Below the pieces are notes generated by a model that was not told the DNA's origin, did not search any database, and saw only the letters and a program-made list of their open reading frames with translations. Source: DASSLY01 sp035689185 (lineage in GTDB: Bacteria; Actinomycetota; Actinomycetes; Actinomycetales; Dermatophilaceae). From it: a stretch of 13,735 bases of DNA. The DNA is taken from the NCBI GenBank assembly GCA_035689185.1, contig DASSLY010000101.1:1-13735 (forward strand), written 5' to 3'. Within the stretch, counting starts at the first letter, position 1; each line of letters begins with the position of its first letter. The position numbers and the translations under genes are program-made. Positions 12,756-13,735 of the stretch are shown here, in pieces.

Positions 12756-13718
12756 ATGAACCCGCTGCTACGCACGACCCTGGGGCTGGCCGGTGCCGGT
12801 GTCGCGGGGATCGCCTACGCCGGGCTGGTGGAACGCAACGCGTTCGCGCTGCGACGGTTCGAGGTGCCTGTGCTCCCTGCCGGGTCGTCACCGATGCGGG
12901 TGCTGCACGTGTCCGACCTGCATCTCGTGCCGGGACAGGAGCGCAAGATCGGCTGGGTCCGCAGGCTCGCCGACCTCCGCCCCGACCTGGTGGTGAACAC
13001 CGGCGACAACCTGGCCCATATGCGGGCCGTCCCGGCGGTGATCCGCGCGCTGGAGCCGCTGATGCAGCTGCCGGGGGTGTTCGTGATGGGGTCCAACGAC
13101 TACTGGGCGCCGACCCCGAAGAACCCGGCGCTCTACCTCACCACGAGCTACGCCAGCCGGCCTCCCAGCAAGCTGCTGCCGACCGGCGACCTGACCCGCG
13201 CCTTCGTCGAGGCCGGCTGGCTGGACCTGACCAATGCCCGGGGCTCACTCACCGTTGCCGGGCACCCGGTGGAGTTCGTCGGCGTCGACGACCCGCACCG
13301 GAGCCTCGACCGGTATGCCGCGGTGTCCGGTCCGGCCGACCCGTTCGCCGCGCTGACCGTCGGGGTTACCCACGCGCCCTACACCCGCGTGCTGGACGCC
13401 ATGGTCGCCGACGGGGCCCGCCTGGTCCTGGCCGGCCACACCCACGGCGGCCAGCTGTGCCTGCCCCTGTATGGCGCGCTGGTCACCAACTGCGACCTCG
13501 ACCGGTCCCGGGCCAAGGGCCTGTCCCGCTGGTGGCCGGGCGCGGGGGGCCCGCCGGGCCGCGGCGGCAAGCCGGGCCCGGCGCCGCAGCCGTCCTCGGC
13601 CGCGCCCCCGGACGCAGCCTGGCTGGAGGTCTCGGCCGGGCTCGGCACCTCGCCGTACGCACCGGTGCGCTTCGCCTGCCGCCCGGAGGCGACGCTGCTC
13701 ACCCTGGTCGGCCGCTGA
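12756..13718 (+). CDS. Metallophosphoesterase, YkuE-like, N-terminally membrane-anchored
   Basis: The product has 320 residues from ATG 12756, which has an AAGGA ribosome binding site eight bases upstream; ATG 12747 and GTG 12717 are in-frame alternatives. A hydrophobic segment (about 5-24) probably anchors it, with the domain outside. Calcineurin-like metal motifs are Asp54-X-His56 (SDLH), Gly83-Asp84-Asn85, a His in VTHAP and GHTHGG near 220. The usual GNH(D/E) motif reads Gly112-Ser-Asn-Asp115. An insertion rich in Pro/Gly/Ser (about 260-285) separates the GHTH region from the final VSAGLGTSPYAPVRF strand. Family members hydrolyse phosphodiesters or phospholipid headgroups; substrate unknown. 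It matches the Rv3683 neighbour of ponA2. GTATGCCG lies at 13313-13320. Confidence 0.92.
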   Translation: MNPLLRTTLGLAGAGVAGIAYAGLVERNAFALRRFEVPVLPAGSSPMRVLHVSDLHLVPGQERKIGWVRRLADLRPDLVVNTGDNLAHMRAVPAVIRALEPLMQLPGVFVMGSNDYWAPTPKNPALYLTTSYASRPPSKLLPTGDLTRAFVEAGWLDLTNARGSLTVAGHPVEFVGVDDPHRSLDRYAAVSGPADPFAALTVGVTHAPYTRVLDAMVADGARLVLAGHTHGGQLCLPLYGALVTNCDLDRSRAKGLSRWWPGAGGPPGRGGKPGPAPQPSSAAPPDAAWLEVSAGLGTSPYAPVRFACRPEATLLTLVGR

Positions 13719-13735
13719 GGCCGACGCCCGGGCCG

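Overview
The window is actinobacterial chromosome. It is very GC-rich (judged by eye, clearly above 70 %), genes end in G/C-rich third positions, GTG starts and 4-base start/stop overlaps are frequent, and several transcripts look leaderless. Gene order and protein signatures match a conserved actinobacterial core block, the Mycobacterium tuberculosis Rv3670-Rv3683 region (also found around wblA in Streptomyces), so almost everything can be assigned by family. I cannot name the genus. I see no mobile element, CRISPR array, tRNA, rRNA or foreign island.

Layout. 1-678 (+): 3' part of an EphE-like alpha/beta hydrolase whose nucleophile position is glycine. 782-3359 (-): an nth - Nudix CoA pyrophosphatase - marP operon, each junction a GTGA overlap. 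3511-4188 (+): cAMP receptor protein, divergent from nth. 4216-6500 (-): an operon of a 50-residue DUF4177 protein, a RidA-family protein, a second Nudix hydrolase and a metallo-beta-lactamase-fold hydrolase. 6866-9072 (+): two overlapping Get3/ArsA-like ATPases. 9124-9462 (-): a WhiB4/WblA iron-sulfur regulator. 9813-12260 (+): a class A penicillin-binding protein with one PASTA domain (PonA2 type). 12261-12716 (-): GatB/YqeY-domain protein. 12756-13718 (+): membrane-anchored metallophosphoesterase.

Taken together the block links envelope maintenance (MarP, PonA2), stress sensing (Crp, WhiB4/WblA), DNA repair (Nth), metabolite clean-up (two Nudix enzymes, RidA) and a Get3-like ATPase pair. 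That functional link is inference from conserved neighbourhood.

The window is ordinary core genome in gene content. The least expected signal is at DNA level: the octamer GTATGCCG (or its complement CGGCATAC) occurs nine times, once in each of nine different genes. Every copy uses a disfavoured codon (TAT for Tyr or GCA for Ala), while TAT/ATA is otherwise scarce. Other points are the missing nucleophile in the first gene, -10 hexamers placed 6-7 bases before start codons at several operon heads, paired dyads between whiB4/wblA and ponA2, and an in-frame 24-bp minisatellite in the second Nudix gene.
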